Part shown: positions 15,674 through 23,528 of the stretch, in pieces | How positions within the stretch are numbered: position 1 is the stretch's first letter | Layout of the letters: each line of letters opens with the position of its first letter | Assembly (NCBI RefSeq): GCF_044748305.1 | Contig: NZ_JBIVFT010000006.1 | Coordinates: forward strand, 124,001-188,000 | Length of the DNA: 64,000 nucleotides | From: Arthrobacter_E sp044748305 | GTDB lineage: Bacteria; Actinomycetota; Actinomycetes; Actinomycetales; Micrococcaceae | Direction: 5' to 3' | Program-made: the position numbers and the translations under genes | The notes under the pieces: generated by a model | What the model was told of the DNA's origin: nothing | Database searches by the model: none | The model's input: the letters and a program-made list of their open reading frames with translations, nothing else

Positions 15674-16639
15674 TCAGGCGTCCAGTGCGGCGCCCACGAT
15701 CGTGTCCAGGAGACGGGCCGCCACCTTGGCGGTGCGGCCATCGATGTCGAAGGACGGGTTCAGTTCGGCCACATCGACGTGGAGCAGCTTGCCGCTCGCG
15801 GCGACCTGCCGGCACACGGCGTTGATGATCTCCAAGGGCACACCGTAGGCGGCCGGTGCGCTCACACCCGGGGCGACGGCGGCGGGCATGACGTCCAGAT
15901 CGATGGTCAGATAGAGGGCGTCGAGGCCGTCCAGGAACTCGGTGACGAACTTCTCGGCGGAGGCACGGGAGCAGTCTTCATCCAGCAGGTATTTCACGCC
16001 GAGGCCGTCGGCCTCTTCGAACAGCACCCGGGTGTTGTTCGCGCGGCTGATGCCCAGCACGGCGTAGTTCAGTTCGCGGCCCTTGGCCTTCTCCTCGCGC
16101 GCCATCTGCAGGAACGGCGTCCCGGAACTGGGGTTCTCCTCATCGCGGAGGTCGAAATGCGCGTCCAGGTTGAGGACGCCCCAGCGGGCTCCCTCGGTGG
16201 ACACCCGGGCACTTCCGGCGACGCCGAGGTAGCTGGCGAACGCGATTTCGTGCCCGCCGCCGAGCCCCACCGTGAGCGCGCCGTCGTCGATCAGGGAGGC
16301 GACGGCCGCACCGAAGCGCGCCTGCCCGGCTTCCAGGGCATCGTCTTCCACCCGGATGTCCCCGGCATCGGCGAGTTCGCGAGTGTCATGCACGGCGAGC
16401 GGGCCGAGCGCGGCGCGGATCGCGGCCGGGCCCGCGGCAGCGCCTACGCGCCCCTTGTTGCGGGCCACGCCGGCGTCGCTCGCGAGACCGACGACGACGG
16501 CGGGCCGGCTCTCGGTGTCGGTGCTGCCGGTGAGCGCCTGCACACGTTGCCAGTGCCGGGCGTGCAGGGGACCGTCGCCGTCATAGCGGCCGGTCCAGGG
16601 CTGAGGGGCAACGTCGACGGAAGGTGCGCGCAGGGTCAT
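15674..16639 (-). CDS. hutG: Formimidoylglutamase (arginase family)
   Basis: Hydrolyses N-formimidoyl-L-glutamate to glutamate and formamide, the last step of one histidine pathway. The 321 aa carry the binuclear manganese motifs of the ureohydrolase fold: GLGGGHEIAFAS, LNLDAHFDLR, and LTIDLDVMPAAVAPGVSAPA. The GGGHE and NLDAHFD motifs match HutG better than arginase or agmatinase. It is on the opposite strand to hutU/hutH and separate from them, but a copy of the same candidate operator lies 55 bp upstream of its start, linking it to the hut regulon. Its upstream ribosome site is weak. Confidence 0.93.
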   Translation of the reverse strand: MTLRAPSVDVAPQPWTGRYDGDGPLHARHWQRVQALTGSTDTESRPAVVVGLASDAGVARNKGRVGAAAGPAAIRAALGPLAVHDTRELADAGDIRVEDDALEAGQARFGAAVASLIDDGALTVGLGGGHEIAFASYLGVAGSARVSTEGARWGVLNLDAHFDLRDEENPSSGTPFLQMAREEKAKGRELNYAVLGISRANNTRVLFEEADGLGVKYLLDEDCSRASAEKFVTEFLDGLDALYLTIDLDVMPAAVAPGVSAPAAYGVPLEIINAVCRQVAASGKLLHVDVAELNPSFDIDGRTAKVAARLLDTIVGAALDA

Positions 16640-16693
16640 GGTTCCATTTCACCCGTTTCCGAGGCGGAAGCCGAGAGGCTGAACGGCCGGCCT

Positions 16694-16709
16694 GTCCGGA
16701 GTCCCGGAC
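16694..16709. promoter_or_regulatory. Candidate hut operator upstream of hutG
   Basis: GTCCGGAGTCCCGGAC has the dyad GTCCGG-N4-CCGGAC found twice upstream of hutU. The 20-mer starting CCTGTCCGGA at 16691 differs from 5588-5607 at only two positions. The placement, 55 bp before the hutG start, fits a shared regulator. Confidence 0.55.
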
Positions 16710-16729
16710 GCGGAGCGAAGGCCGCCTTC

Positions 16730-16790
16730 CTTGCATGCTCACGTGTGGCGAGTTCCGGGCAGGAATACCCGCGACACGTGAGCACGCAAG
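16730..16790. repeat. Interspersed palindrome, family D copy 1
   Basis: 20-bp arms (16730-16749 and 16771-16790, two mismatches), with inner sequence GTTCCGGGCAGGAAT. About 60 bases are nearly identical to 18145-18205. It lies just after the stop of the GntR gene on the minus strand, so it is probably used as its terminator. Confidence 0.7.
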
Positions 16791-16826
16791 CCCCGGGGGT
16801 AAGGGGCGCAGGAGGCACGGGACGGG

Positions 16827-17180
16827 TCAGCCGTGACGTGCCCGGAGCAGGGCGATGAGTTCTTTCAGATTCAGGCCGGCGTGCCGTCCGGCTTCGAGAT
16901 AGGCCTCGGCCGCGGCGTTGATCCCGGTGTCCACGGGGCCGGCTTGTGCGGCAACCCGTGTTCCCTGGCCGCGCATGGTGACGATGAGCCCCTCGGCTTC
17001 CAGCGCCGCGTAGCTGCGGGCCACAGTGCCGGGGGAGAGGGCCAGATCGGAGGCGAGCTGCCGGATCGGAGGCAGGCGCTCTCCCACCGGCAGCGCACCG
17101 AGCATGATCTGCGCCGCGATCTGTTCCCGGAGCTGTTCGAAGACGGGTACCGGACTCGTGACGTCGACGGTGATGAGCAT
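16827..17180 (-). CDS. GntR-family regulator, YtrA type
   Basis: A 117-aa regulator. It has a winged helix-turn-helix (VFEQLREQIAAQIMLGALPVG, then LPPIRQLASDLALSPGTVAR and EGLIVTMRGQGTRVA) followed by a short helical tail of about 40 residues, too short for a ligand-binding domain. That architecture is the YtrA subfamily, whose genes normally sit with and repress membrane or ABC transporter genes. It starts directly after the stop of the membrane protein gene, with no gap, so translation is coupled. Two CTTGTA-N12-TACAAG sites before the operon are probable targets. Confidence 0.9.
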   Translation of the reverse strand: MLITVDVTSPVPVFEQLREQIAAQIMLGALPVGERLPPIRQLASDLALSPGTVARSYAALEAEGLIVTMRGQGTRVAAQAGPVDTGINAAAEAYLEAGRHAGLNLKELIALLRARHG

Positions 17181-18065
17181 TCAGCGCTCCCGGCTGGCGG
17201 GAATCGGTGCCGAGAAGTGCTGGACAGCCACGATTTTTTTGAACTGGATCGTGCGGAGCGCGGACCGGATGAACAGGACGACTGCCCAGATGCCCAGGGA
17301 TATTCCTGCGACGCGGAGGATGGCCTGGACGATGTACAGGGGAACCGGCTCCGAACTCACGGAACCAAGCGCGGAGAATGCGGTGGCGAACCCGAATACG
17401 AGGGCTGCGGCGTTGCAGAGGAGCGCTATCTCCACGGCTGACAGGAGCACTTCGGAGAGTGAGACTCGCCAGCGTGCGTCCGCTGTGGTGTCAGTGACGA
17501 TGGCCGGAAGAAGACGGACCCGGCGCAACGACGCCCAGGCCCCCAACGCGATCAGAGGCAGTGTCAAGAGCACGGGGACGCCGTAGAACCAGCCGGGATA
17601 GGGCGCCGAGGCGGCATCCAGGCCTGCGCTGTGCACGCTGAACGCGCGGTATGCGCCGGAGGAGTCCTTGCTGGATGTGAGTCCTCCGATCAGCACCAGG
17701 ATCATGATGGCTGCTGCCATGATCATGAGCTTCCGCCGGGATTTCTGGGGGATGTAGCTTCCTGCTGTTCTGGTCGCGAGATTCGCAGAACGTACGGGAG
17801 AGATCTTCTTCCGTCCGCCATCGTTGTAGGTGCCGAAGATGAGCAAGGCGAAGGCGAGCCCGGCACCGGGAGCGATGAAGAGCGGAAGGCCGAGCCACTC
17901 CGGGTGCTGTTCGTGAAGTGAGAATCCCAGTGAAATCACGAACAGGAACTCGGCGAGCATGAAGGTGAGTCGTCCATATGTGGCGCTCAGTGGACCGGTG
18001 CGCAGCTGGAAACTGCTGCTGAACGCAATCAGCAGCCATCCTCCGATGAACAGGATCGCTGACAT
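17181..18065 (-). CDS. Multi-pass membrane protein, GntR-linked
   Basis: A 294-aa protein with about seven hydrophobic helices in two groups: three before residue 85, then a charged loop rich in Lys/Arg (PQKSRRKL), then four more. There is no recognisable motif or enzyme signature. Gene order (membrane protein, then a YtrA-type GntR, adjacent) matches self-regulated membrane-stress or antibiotic-response pairs known in Gram-positive bacteria; this is contextual inference only. The ATG at 18065 has AAGGGGATGTC before it. Expression is predicted to be controlled by the twin operators at 18074-18130. Confidence 0.6.
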   Translation of the reverse strand: MSAILFIGGWLLIAFSSSFQLRTGPLSATYGRLTFMLAEFLFVISLGFSLHEQHPEWLGLPLFIAPGAGLAFALLIFGTYNDGGRKKISPVRSANLATRTAGSYIPQKSRRKLMIMAAAIMILVLIGGLTSSKDSSGAYRAFSVHSAGLDAASAPYPGWFYGVPVLLTLPLIALGAWASLRRVRLLPAIVTDTTADARWRVSLSEVLLSAVEIALLCNAAALVFGFATAFSALGSVSSEPVPLYIVQAILRVAGISLGIWAVVLFIRSALRTIQFKKIVAVQHFSAPIPASRER

Positions 18066-18073
18066 GACATCCC

Positions 18074-18130
18074 CTTGTATCCGCCGACTGGTACAAGGCC
18101 ATTCTGCTTGTACCAGTCGGGAGATACAAG
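18074..18130. promoter_or_regulatory. Two tandem candidate GntR operators
   Basis: CTTGTA-N12-TACAAG occurs twice (18074-18097 and 18107-18130), and the two copies are themselves inverted. On the minus strand, TTGTAT, 17 bp and CAGAAT form a promoter inside the pair, so binding would block RNA polymerase. The centres are 33 bp apart, about three helical turns. Confidence 0.7.
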
Positions 18131-18144
18131 GGGTTCAATCCTTC

Positions 18145-18205
18145 GTTGCATGCTCACGTGCTGCGGGTTCCGGGCAGGAATGCCCGCGACACGTGAGCAC
18201 GCAAG
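18145..18205. repeat. Interspersed palindrome, family D copy 2
   Basis: 23-bp arms (18145-18167 and 18183-18205) with four mismatches, around a loop containing TTCCGGGCAGGAAT. It is nearly the same sequence as 16730-16790. It follows the 3' end of the HIBADH-family gene on the minus strand. Confidence 0.7.
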
Positions 18206-18223
18206 CCCCAGAGCGGAGGAGGG

Positions 18224-19099
18224 CTACCGCTCCGCGACGAACCTCCGGCTCACCGAGATGTCCTGATCACCCAGTCCGGATGCCACGATCTCGTCGAAGG
18301 CGGAGCGGAGGGCGGGGAGCAGTGCCGGATTCGTTCCGGTGGCCGCCGCGATCTCGGCGGCGGAGGCGAGGTCCTTGACCATGTACTTCGCAACGCCGGA
18401 GGGGGAGTCGTCCCCGCTCACGAGCTTGTCCCGCCGAGAGTCCAGCAGCCGGGATCCCGCGTAGCCGCCGGAGAGCAGGCCCCACATCTTGTCCAGGTCG
18501 ATTCCGGAGCGATCTGCCAGAACCGTCGCCTCGCCCAGCGCCAGAATGGTCGCGGAGACCACCATCTGATTGCAAGCTTTGGCCACCTGTCCGGCGCCGA
18601 GCGGCCCCAGGTGCACCGGTGTACCGCACGGCGACAGCAGTTCCGTGGCCAGCGCGGCGTCGTCGTCCGTCCCGCCGAGCATGATGGAGAGCGTTCCGGC
18701 GTTCGCGCCGTCCTCGCCGCCCGAGACAGGGCAGTCCACCACCCGCACCCGTCCGTCGGTCTCGGTGGCGAGCCGCTCGGCCAGGGCGCGGACCCCGGTG
18801 GCGGAGCTCGTGGAACCGATCATGAGCAGCAGGCCGCTGCCGCGCACACCGGCCAGGATTCCGTCGTCGCCGGACAGGACTTCCTCCAACTGCGGAAGAT
18901 CTGGGAGCATGACGAGGAGGGCGTCCGCCGCGGCTGCCACTTCGCGTGGTGTGGCGGCCCAGGTGGCCCCGGCCTCAGTCAGTTCGGGCTGAGGGCGTCG
19001 TGCGGTGATGGCCAGGGAGCCGTGCCGGGCGAGCAGGTGCTTCGCCATGGGGGCGCCCATCGCGCCCAGGCCGATGATGCCGAGTGTGGTCGTGGTCAT
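18224..19099 (-). CDS. 3-hydroxyisobutyrate dehydrogenase-family oxidoreductase
   Basis: A 291-aa NAD(P)-dependent beta-hydroxyacid dehydrogenase, of the tartronate-semialdehyde reductase type. The Rossmann motif GIIGLGAMGAPMA is at residues 5-17, substrate-binding DCPVSGGEDGANAGTLSIM near 120-140, and the catalytic Lys in GAGQVAKACNQ. The start at 19099 (MTTTTLGIIG) is chosen because it puts the Rossmann motif at the N terminus; the longer reading adds eight unrelated residues. It is divergent from the 2-hydroxyacid dehydrogenase and probably shares the IclR-type operator between them. The actual substrate in sugar-acid degradation is unknown. Confidence 0.87.
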   Translation of the reverse strand: MTTTTLGIIGLGAMGAPMAKHLLARHGSLAITARRPQPELTEAGATWAATPREVAAAADALLVMLPDLPQLEEVLSGDDGILAGVRGSGLLLMIGSTSSATGVRALAERLATETDGRVRVVDCPVSGGEDGANAGTLSIMLGGTDDDAALATELLSPCGTPVHLGPLGAGQVAKACNQMVVSATILALGEATVLADRSGIDLDKMWGLLSGGYAGSRLLDSRRDKLVSGDDSPSGVAKYMVKDLASAAEIAAATGTNPALLPALRSAFDEIVASGLGDQDISVSRRFVAER

Positions 19100-19129
19100 G
19101 ATTCCAGAGTATGACAAATCCAATATTTA

Positions 19130-19152
19130 GAACAGTGTTCAACTGGTTGAAT
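19130..19152. promoter_or_regulatory. Candidate IclR operator in the divergent promoter
   Basis: GAACAGTGTTC (19130-19140) overlaps GTTCAACTGGTTGAAT (19137-19152), a GTTCAA-N4-TTGAAY dyad. The same dyad appears perfectly at 21238-21253 before the MHS transporter operon, with the IclR gene located between the two sites. Confidence 0.5.
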
Positions 19153-19225
19153 TCACGTTACTCTGGACAGAGTTGTGCGCCTCCTCACAGGTGCCGCCCG
19201 GACTGCCGCAAAGAAGGGGACTCCC

Positions 19226-20275
19226 ATGTCTGAGAAAGCACGCGCCGTCGTCGCCGTCCCGCTCTCCGAAGAGCACTGCCGCCTGATCGAATCGCTGGAA
19301 CCGCGCCTCGAGGTGGTCCGCGAGCACGAGCTCTACCACCCCATGCGCGGCGCGGCCGACTGGTCCGGCGATCCGGATCACGTCCGCACGGAAACGCAGC
19401 AGCAGAGTTTCGACACCCTTGTCGACTCCGCAGACTTCCTCTTCGGAATCCCCGACGTCGACGCCTCCGCCCTGGCGCGTTCCGTGGCGGCCAACCCGAA
19501 GCTGCGCTGGGTGCACACCACCGCCGCAGGCGGCGGCAGCCAGGTCAAGGCGGCCGGCCTGCCCGCCGAGGCGCTCGAGCGGATCACGTTCACGACGTCG
19601 GCCGGTGTCCATGGCGGGCCGCTCGCCGAGTTCGCCGTCTTCGGCGTGCTGGCCGGCGCCAAGTCGCTGCCGCGGCTTCAGGCCCAGCAGCGTTCCAAGG
19701 AGTGGAGCGACCGCTGGGAGATGAAGCAGCTCGACGAGATGACCGTCCTGGTGGTCGGCCTGGGCGGTATCGGCGCCGAATGCGCCCGTCGTTTCAAGGC
19801 CCTGGGAGCCACTGTCTGGGGAACCACGCGCAGCGGCGCGCCCGTGGAGGGGGTGGACCGCCTCATCCCGGTGGAGGAGCTCGCGCAGGCGGCGTCCGAA
19901 GCCGACGCCCTGGTGGTGACCCTTCCCGGCACCGAGCAGACCCATCATCTGGTGGGGCATGAGGTGCTCGGCGCCATCAAGCCCGGAGCCATCGTGTCCA
20001 ATGTCGGGCGCGGGACCGTGATCGATGAGTCCGCCCTGCTCGACGCGCTGGAAAGCGGCCGGGTCTCCTTCGCGGCTCTGGACGTCTTCGAGGTGGAGCC
20101 CCTTCCTGCCGGGTCGCCGCTGTGGAGCCGCGAGGACGTGCTGATCAGCCCGCACACCGCCGCCCTGAACTCCAAGGAGGAGGAGCGGATCGCCCGCCTC
20201 TTCGCGGAGAACGCCACGCGCCTGCTCGATGGACGTCCATTGCGTAATGTGGTCAACACCGTGGAGTTCTACTGA
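19226..20275 (+). CDS. D-isomer-specific 2-hydroxyacid dehydrogenase
   Basis: A 349-aa NAD(P)-dependent dehydrogenase. The NAD-binding motif VVGLGGIGAECARRF is mid-protein. The catalytic triad is visible as Arg in SNVGRGTVIDE, Glu in LDVFEVEPLP and His in ISPHTAALN. The substrate loop has TSAGVHGGPLAEFAV. The ATG at 19226 is preceded by AGAAGGGGA. The neighbours (IclR, sugar-acid transporter, gluconate 5-dehydrogenase-like and idonate dehydrogenase-like genes) suggest a ketoaldonate or hydroxypyruvate reductase, but this family is broad. Confidence 0.9.
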   Translation: MSEKARAVVAVPLSEEHCRLIESLEPRLEVVREHELYHPMRGAADWSGDPDHVRTETQQQSFDTLVDSADFLFGIPDVDASALARSVAANPKLRWVHTTAAGGGSQVKAAGLPAEALERITFTTSAGVHGGPLAEFAVFGVLAGAKSLPRLQAQQRSKEWSDRWEMKQLDEMTVLVVGLGGIGAECARRFKALGATVWGTTRSGAPVEGVDRLIPVEELAQAASEADALVVTLPGTEQTHHLVGHEVLGAIKPGAIVSNVGRGTVIDESALLDALESGRVSFAALDVFEVEPLPAGSPLWSREDVLISPHTAALNSKEEERIARLFAENATRLLDGRPLRNVVNTVEFY

Positions 20276-20321
20276 GGGTTCCGCGATTCCGATACTCCGA
20301 CCGTCGTTCAAGGGAGAACCC

Positions 20322-21128
20322 ATGGCCGAGCCCGCCGCCGTCGATGTTCCGGAGCGCGTGACGCGTGACCCGGCGCCTGCGGTCAGCCGCAGCCTGAAGA
20401 TCCTCGGGGTGCTCGCGGAGTCCGGTGCGCCGTTGACGCTCACGGAGATCGCCACGGCCCTGGGGCTCGCCAAATCCTCCACCATGAACCTGTGCCTGGC
20501 TCTGGAGGAGGGCGACATGATCCAGCGGGTCCCATCGGGGTATCAGCTGGGCCGCCGCAATGCCGAACTGGGTGGGGCGTTCGCAGCGCAGTTCAACCAG
20601 ATCCGCGAGTTCTACGCCGTGTGCGAGGCCTCGCCGGTACTCCGCCATGAGGTGGTCCAGGTGGCGATGCTGGACGATCATGACGCGCTCTATCTCGCCC
20701 GGCACGAGGGTTCCCGGACCGTCCGATTCGGCACCCCCCTGGGTTCTCGCATTCACGCGGCGTTCAGCGCCACCGGCAACGCCCTGCTCATGGTGCTGGA
20801 CGATTCCCGGGTCGAGGAGATCATGGCGGGTCAGGTTCCGTTCCCGCGGGCGTCGGAGAACAGCGTGCGCGAGATGCCGGATCTGCTGGAGAAGCTGGAC
20901 CGGGCCCGAGCCCGGGGCTGGACCCTGGATCCAGGGGAGGGCATGCAGGGCCTGGTCGGCGTCGCCGTCCCGCTGGAGGGCTGGGCGCCGGGTGATCCGC
21001 AGCTGGCTCTCGGCGTGGCCATCCAGGAGGCCAGGGCGACGCCGGAGCACATCGAGCGGGTGGCCCTGGCGCTTCAGGACGCGGCTCGTCGGCTGACCAA
21101 CCCCCTGGGAGCGTCGGCCCGGAAGTAG
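20322..21128 (+). CDS. IclR-family transcriptional regulator
   Basis: A 268-aa regulator. The N-terminal winged helix-turn-helix runs from VSRSLKILGVLAESGAPLTL through EIATALGLAKSSTMNLCLAL. The C-terminal sensor domain contains RIHAAFSATGNALL and a DPGEGMQGLVGVAVPL block. The ATG at 20322 has AAGGGAG upstream. It lies between the 2-hydroxyacid dehydrogenase and the MHS transporter operon in the same direction, and GTTCAA-N4-TTGAAC dyads stand before both units; I infer it controls both. Confidence 0.9.
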   Translation: MAEPAAVDVPERVTRDPAPAVSRSLKILGVLAESGAPLTLTEIATALGLAKSSTMNLCLALEEGDMIQRVPSGYQLGRRNAELGGAFAAQFNQIREFYAVCEASPVLRHEVVQVAMLDDHDALYLARHEGSRTVRFGTPLGSRIHAAFSATGNALLMVLDDSRVEEIMAGQVPFPRASENSVREMPDLLEKLDRARARGWTLDPGEGMQGLVGVAVPLEGWAPGDPQLALGVAIQEARATPEHIERVALALQDAARRLTNPLGASARK

Positions 21129-21146
21129 GCGCCACTCACTTTTATC

Positions 21147-21207
21147 CGCGAGAAGCCAGTTGAGCACAGTCCCGCACGCCGGGACTGTGCTCAACTGGCC
21201 TCTCGCG
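21147..21207. terminator. 27-bp hairpin after the IclR gene (family C, second copy)
   Basis: Arms 21147-21173 and 21181-21207, one mismatch, 7-base loop. The first 24 bases of the stem equal those at 15598-15621, while the loop differs. It begins 18 bp after the IclR stop. Confidence 0.8.
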
Positions 21208-21237
21208 TCGTTCTGTGGCATCCACCACAGATTCTCT

Positions 21238-21276
21238 GTTCAAAGTATTGAACACGGTTCAAAGGGTTGGTAATCT
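21238..21276 (+). promoter_or_regulatory. Promoter and IclR-type operator of the sugar-acid operon
   Basis: GTTCAAAGTATTGAAC (21238-21253) is a perfect GTTCAA-N4-TTGAAC dyad, and a partial second copy, GTTCAAAGGGTTG, follows at 21257. The -35 TTGAAC (21248-21253) lies within it, 17 bp before TAATCT (21271-21276). Repression by steric block is expected. Confidence 0.65.
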
Positions 21277-21342
21277 CGATCACAGAGCCGGGACGCATCG
21301 ATGCGTCCGGCACCTCGTTTCAGCCAATCAAAGGAGATGGCA

Positions 21343-22755
21343 GTGACCACAGCGGATACGGTCCGTCATCCCGGGGCCTCAGACCCGGATTACGCCAAGA
21401 ACCTTCAGCGCGCCACCCTGGCTTCCAGCATCGGCAGCGCCCTCGAGTACTTCGATTTCGCCCTGTACGGCCTGTCCACGGCGCTGATCTTCAACCTGCT
21501 CTTCTTCCCGCAGGGTGATCCGGCCATGGCAACCGTGGCGGCGTTCGCGACCTTCGGCGTCGGTTTCGTGGCCCGGCCCTTCGGCGGCCTGGTCTTCGGA
21601 CAGCTCGGCGACAAGCTGGGCCGCAAATGGGTCCTGGTGGTCACCATCCTGCTCATGGGCGGCGCCTCCACGCTGATCGGCGTCCTGCCGACCTACGACC
21701 AGATCGGCCTCTGGGCGCCGGTCCTCCTCGTCCTCCTGCGTCTGCTTCAGGGCTTCGGCGCCGGCGCGGAACAGGCCGGATCCACCGTTCTGATGGCCGA
21801 ATACGCTCCGGTCAAGCGCCGCGGATTCTTCGCCGCGCTGCCGTTCATCGGCATCCAGGCCGGAACCTTGCTGGCCGGCGTCGTCTTCAGCCTCATCTCC
21901 CTGCTGCCGAAGGACCAGCTCATGAGCTGGGGCTGGCGGGTGCCGTTCCTCTTCTCCTTCGTCCTGATCCTGATCGCTCTGTTCATCCGGGCGAAGCTTC
22001 GCGAGACCCCCACCTTTGTGGAGCTGGAGAAGCACGAGCAGATCCAGGAGAAGCCCGTGAAGGAGATCTTCACCAAGGGCCTGCCCGGCGTCGTGGTCGG
22101 CATCGGCCTGCGCATGGCCGAGAACGGCGGTTCATACATGTTCCAGACGCTCTCCCTGGCCTTCTTCGTCTCCGTGGTCGGCAAGAATGCGGACAAGGGC
22201 CTGCTCGCCTGGGGCGTGTCCCTCGGTTCGCTGATCGGCATCTTCTCGGTGCCGATCGCGGGAGCCATCTCGGACCGTGTCGGGCGCCGCGCCGTATACC
22301 GGGCCGGAGCCGTCTTCATGCTGCTCTACTCTTTCCCGGCGTGGTGGATGCTCTCCCTCGGCAACACCTGGCTCGCAGTCGTCGTCATCGCCGTGGGCAT
22401 CGGCATCGCCGTGAACACCATGCTCGGCCCGCAGTGCGCCATGCTGCCGGAGATGTTCGGCAACCGGCACCGCTACCTGGGCGTCGCCATGGCCCGTGAG
22501 ATCTCCGCCGTCCTCTCCGGCGGTCTGGCCGGCGTGCTCGGCGCCTACATCGTGGCCGTCAGCAAGGGCGACTGGCTCCTGCTGGCCGTCTACATGGCCA
22601 CCCTCGCCCTCATCACCACCTGCGCCACCTTCCTGGTCCCCGAGACCCTGCGTCGCGATCTGCTCCGCACGGACGATGCCGTCAAGGTCTCCCGCGATGA
22701 GACCGGCGACGGCGTGGAGAACACCACTCAGATGATCACCAAGGTGGAAGCATGA
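21343..22755 (+). CDS. MHS-type MFS transporter, sugar-acid operon
   Basis: A 470-aa, 12-helix symporter of the metabolite:H+ branch. Signatures: SALEYFDFALYG in the first helix, FGQLGDKLGRK as motif A, LLQGFGAGAEQAG in helix 4 and AISDRVGRRAVYR in the central repeat. The GTG at 21343 is preferred, with AGGAG 6 bases before it; the ATG at 21337 would overlap its own ribosome site. Its stop overlaps the next gene (ATGA). From operon context it probably imports a hexonic acid such as idonate or gluconate. It resembles the island transporter at 10561 closely in its motifs. Confidence 0.88.
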   Translation: MTTADTVRHPGASDPDYAKNLQRATLASSIGSALEYFDFALYGLSTALIFNLLFFPQGDPAMATVAAFATFGVGFVARPFGGLVFGQLGDKLGRKWVLVVTILLMGGASTLIGVLPTYDQIGLWAPVLLVLLRLLQGFGAGAEQAGSTVLMAEYAPVKRRGFFAALPFIGIQAGTLLAGVVFSLISLLPKDQLMSWGWRVPFLFSFVLILIALFIRAKLRETPTFVELEKHEQIQEKPVKEIFTKGLPGVVVGIGLRMAENGGSYMFQTLSLAFFVSVVGKNADKGLLAWGVSLGSLIGIFSVPIAGAISDRVGRRAVYRAGAVFMLLYSFPAWWMLSLGNTWLAVVVIAVGIGIAVNTMLGPQCAMLPEMFGNRHRYLGVAMAREISAVLSGGLAGVLGAYIVAVSKGDWLLLAVYMATLALITTCATFLVPETLRRDLLRTDDAVKVSRDETGDGVENTTQMITKVEA

Positions 22756-23528
22756 TCCCCGGAATCAACGCCTTCAGCCTGGAAGGCAAGACCGCCCTCG
22801 TCACCGGCTCCAGCCAGGGCATCGGCCGCACCCTCGTGGAGGGGCTCGCCGCGGCGGGTGCGCACGTCGTCGTCCATGGGCGCGACGCCGCCAAGGCCGC
22901 CCGTGCCGCGGCAGAGATCGCCGAGAGCACCGGGGCGCAGACGCGCAGCGTGACCTTCGACGTCACGGACCCGGCCGCCGTCGACGCCGGCATCGCCGCA
23001 CTGGAAGCCGGGCTCGGCGCCCTGGACGTGCTGGTGAACAACGCCGGTATCCAGCGCCGCGCGCCGATCGGCGAGTTCAGCGACGAGGACTGGGACGCCC
23101 TGCTGGCCACCAACCTCTCCAGCGCCTTCTACCTCTCACGCCGCGTCAGCCGCGGCATGGTGGAACGGGGGAGCGGCAAGTTGATTCAGATCGGCAGCGT
23201 CCAGAGCCAGTTGGCCCGGCCAGGCATCACCCCGTACTCGGCGACCAAGGGCGCCATCGTCATGCTGACGAAGGGCCTCTGTGCGGATCTGGCACCGCTC
23301 GGCATCCAGGCCAATGCGATCGCCCCTGGTTACTTCGCCACGGAGCTCACGCAGGCCCTCGTGGCGGACGAACAGTTCTCCTCCTGGGTCCGCGGGCGCA
23401 CGCCGGCGGGCCGCTGGGGCGACACGAAGGACCTGGTGGGTGCGCTCGTGTTCCTGGCCAGTTCCGCCAGCGACTTCGTCAACGGGCAGACGCTGTTCGT
23501 CGACGGCGGCATGACGGCGGTCGTCTGA
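22752..23528 (+). CDS. SDR oxidoreductase, gluconate 5-dehydrogenase-like
   Basis: A 258-aa classical short-chain dehydrogenase. The cofactor motif TGSSQGIGR is at residues 19-27, NNAG near 98, the catalytic Ser in IGSVQSQ, and YSATK with Tyr/Lys near residue 163. The C-terminal motif FVNGQTLFVDGG is standard. The opening NAFSLEGKTALVTGSSQGIG and the motif YFATELTQAL resemble IdnO/gluconate 5-dehydrogenases, which convert 5-ketogluconate to gluconate. Paired with an idonate-dehydrogenase-like enzyme two genes downstream, an idonate-to-gluconate route is plausible. Overlapping start and stop codons link it to the transporter and to the FAH-family gene. Confidence 0.87.
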   Translation: MIPGINAFSLEGKTALVTGSSQGIGRTLVEGLAAAGAHVVVHGRDAAKAARAAAEIAESTGAQTRSVTFDVTDPAAVDAGIAALEAGLGALDVLVNNAGIQRRAPIGEFSDEDWDALLATNLSSAFYLSRRVSRGMVERGSGKLIQIGSVQSQLARPGITPYSATKGAIVMLTKGLCADLAPLGIQANAIAPGYFATELTQALVADEQFSSWVRGRTPAGRWGDTKDLVGALVFLASSASDFVNGQTLFVDGGMTAVV

